Part shown: positions 62,374 through 64,000 of the stretch, piece after piece | Layout: each line of letters begins with the position of its first letter | How positions within the stretch are numbered: the stretch's first letter is position 1 | NCBI RefSeq assembly: GCF_004358445.1 | Contig: NZ_CP037951.1 | Span: 1,723,501 to 1,787,500 of the forward strand | Reading direction: 5' to 3' | Length of the DNA stretch: 64,000 nt | From: Parashewanella tropica | Lineage (GTDB): Bacteria > Pseudomonadota > Gammaproteobacteria > Enterobacterales > Shewanellaceae | Made by a program: the position numbers and the translations under genes | The notes under the pieces: model-generated | Seen by the model: only the letters and a program-made list of their open reading frames with translations | The model's database searches: none | What the model was told of the DNA's origin: nothing

Positions 62374-64000
62374 ATGCACCAAGGCACTATGAAAGCCTGG
62401 CTCGAATCCTCTCACTTGTATGGCTCTAACGCCACTTACATTGAGGAGATGTACGAGGCCTATCAAGAAGATCCGCAGTCAGTTTCCGAAGATTGGAAAA
62501 CTGTCTTTGATAACCTTCCTTCCGTAAATGGTGAAGCATTCGGTACCCCAGAAGTTGCACACTCTAAAGTTCGAGACTACTTCCGTAGTTTGGCACTTGA
62601 AAGTCGTGGCGGCACTGCAGCAAGAGCCGCTGATCCTGAGCTTGATGCAAAACAAGTTAAAGTTCTCCAACTTATCAATGCTCACCGTTTCCGTGGACAC
62701 CAAAATGCTAACTTAGATCCACTGGAATTATGGAAGCGTGAAGCAGTAGCTGAATTAAACCCTGCATTTCATGGGTTAACGGCTGAAGATATGAACAGTG
62801 AGTTTAACACTGGTTCATTTGCCTTCGGTGGCGAAACCATGAAGCTTTCTGAATTAGTTAGCGCGCTTAAAACAACCTATTGTGGCTCTATCGGTGCTGA
62901 GTACATGCACATCACCGATACTGACGAAAAGCGTTGGATCCAACAACGTATTGAGCCATCATTAGGGAACGGCAACTATGGAAAAGACGTTCAGACTCGT
63001 ATTCTTGAAGGTCTAAACGCAGCTGAAGGTATGGAAAAATACCTTGGTGCGAAATTCCCAGGTGCAAAACGTTTCTCACTAGAAGGTGGTGATTCGTTAG
63101 TTCCTATGCTGCGTGAAATTATTTATCGTGCGGGTGAATCTTCGACTAAAGAAGTGGTTATCGGCATGGCGCACCGTGGTCGTTTGAACGTTTTGGTTAA
63201 CGTTTTAGGTAAACGCCCAGGTGAACTATTTGATGAGTTTGCGGGTAAGCACGCTGCAAATGGTGGCTCTGGTGACGTTAAATATCACCAAGGTTTCTCT
63301 TCTGATTTTGAAACGCCAGCGGGCTTAGTTCACCTAGCACTTGCGTTTAACCCATCGCACCTTGAAATCGTAAACCCTGTAGTTATGGGCTCTGTACGTG
63401 CTCGTCAAGATCGTCGTGGATGTGCAGATGGTAGTCAAGTCCTACCAATCACTATCCATGGTGACTCTGCAATTGCAGGGCAGGGTGTTGTTCAAGAAAC
63501 CTTTAACATGTCTCAAACACATGGATTCAAGGTTGGTGGTAGTATTCGTGTTGTCGTAAATAACCAAGTTGGTTTCACGACTTCTAAACAAGAAGATACG
63601 CGTTCTACTGAGTACTGTACTGACATCGCTAAGATGGTACAGGCGCCAATCTTCCACGTTAATGCTGATGACCCTGAAGCGGTTGCATTTGTTGCACAGC
63701 TTGCTGTTGATTACCGTAATGAGTTTAAACGTGATGTTGTGATTGATTTGGTTTGTTACCGTCGTCATGGTCACAATGAAGCTGATGAGCCTAGTGCAAC
63801 TCAGCCGTTGATGTATGCGAAAATCAAAAAGCATCCAACGCCACGTAAGATCTACGCAGACAAGCTTATCGCTGATCAAGTGATTGCTTCAGATGAAGCG
63901 GTTGCCATGGTAAACAATTACCGTGATGGTCTAGATGCTGGTGAGTGTGTGGTTAAAGAATGGCGTCAAATGGAAAAGTATGCCGTTGATTGGAGCCCAT
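62374..64000 (+). CDS. sucA: 2-oxoglutarate dehydrogenase E1 component, 5' part (cut by window)
   Basis: SucA is the thiamine-diphosphate E1 enzyme of the 2-oxoglutarate dehydrogenase complex. The first 542 codons lie in the window and run off the right edge. The N-terminus 'MKAWLESSHLYGSNATYIEE' and 'INAHRFRGHQNANLDPL' match the family. 'GMAHRGRLNVLVNVLGK' and 'CYRRHGHNEADEP' are present. The ATG at 62374 has AAAGGA upstream. It lies 180 bp after sdhB, as in the E. coli sdh-suc cluster. Confidence 0.96.
   Translation, partial: MHQGTMKAWLESSHLYGSNATYIEEMYEAYQEDPQSVSEDWKTVFDNLPSVNGEAFGTPEVAHSKVRDYFRSLALESRGGTAARAADPELDAKQVKVLQLINAHRFRGHQNANLDPLELWKREAVAELNPAFHGLTAEDMNSEFNTGSFAFGGETMKLSELVSALKTTYCGSIGAEYMHITDTDEKRWIQQRIEPSLGNGNYGKDVQTRILEGLNAAEGMEKYLGAKFPGAKRFSLEGGDSLVPMLREIIYRAGESSTKEVVIGMAHRGRLNVLVNVLGKRPGELFDEFAGKHAANGGSGDVKYHQGFSSDFETPAGLVHLALAFNPSHLEIVNPVVMGSVRARQDRRGCADGSQVLPITIHGDSAIAGQGVVQETFNMSQTHGFKVGGSIRVVVNNQVGFTTSKQEDTRSTEYCTDIAKMVQAPIFHVNADDPEAVAFVAQLAVDYRNEFKRDVVIDLVCYRRHGHNEADEPSATQPLMYAKIKKHPTPRKIYADKLIADQVIASDEAVAMVNNYRDGLDAGECVVKEWRQMEKYAVDWSP

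Noticed and set aside
62266-62703. Minus-strand frames opposite the start of sucA
   Set aside because: They are shadows of sucA, which is open on the plus strand with strong family motifs.

Overview
The window reads as a chromosomal segment of an AT-rich marine gammaproteobacterium of the Shewanellaceae. The evidence is the gene order: a Shewanella-type liu operon; mfd-csiV next to a PilZ gene and lolCDE; DUF2062-comEC-msbA-lpxK-ycaR; and gltA divergent from sdhCDAB-sucA. The large share of unrecognised, eukaryote-flavoured proteins would fit Parashewanella, but that is inference. No rRNA, tRNA, CRISPR array or prophage was seen.

Layout. (1) 1-3975 is the integrase end of a chromosomal integron. 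It holds five complete cassettes and the attC end of another, all reading leftward, and an integrase (321 codons) with a LexA box over its promoter. The two integrase-proximal cassettes are a tandem duplicate of equal length (367 bp), and one copy carries a nonsense codon. (2) 4044-12518 is the liuR-liuABCDE-scoAB operon (minus strand), which takes leucine/isovalerate to acetyl-CoA and acetoacetate. (3) 12792-21060 holds gnd, menA, tesB, a YbaY lipoprotein, a large c-di-GMP enzyme with two tandem sensor modules, and a nucleotidyltransferase-fold gene. (4) 21283-29702 holds ompW with two FNR-type sites, cysB, sdaA, nagZ and ycfP. Between nagZ and ycfP lies a translationally coupled three-gene unit (PTPS-like, SDR, BGluT-like glycosyltransferase) that looks like a pterin-glycoside pathway. 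(5) 29709-39179 holds csiV-mfd, PilZ and lolCDE. (6) 39231-42965 is an accessory stretch with a tandem pair of related coiled-coil proteins. (7) 43044-48954 holds DUF2062, comEC, msbA, lpxK and ycaR. (8) 49119-54046 is a block of four unrecognised genes. Two are Cys-motif paralogues with identical ligand spacing. One is an 819-residue protein with a disordered N-terminus and a ZZ-like Cys/His cluster, preceded by a Fur-like palindrome. (9) 54086 to the end holds an M16 protease, gltA, sdhCDAB and the start of sucA.

Repeats. Two inverted copies of a MITE-like element with CTAGGGCGTG-type ends begin 2-3 bp after a stop codon (16662-16959 and 40223-40488). A second MITE-like element with ATACCAATCC ends sits at 56838-57102. 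Strong palindromes lie upstream of cysB, of sdaA/nagZ and of the 819-residue protein.

The best candidates for undescribed biology are the 49.1-54.0 kb block, the coiled-coil pair at 40.7-43.0 kb and the pterin-glycoside operon. All functional statements come from reading motifs; no search was run.
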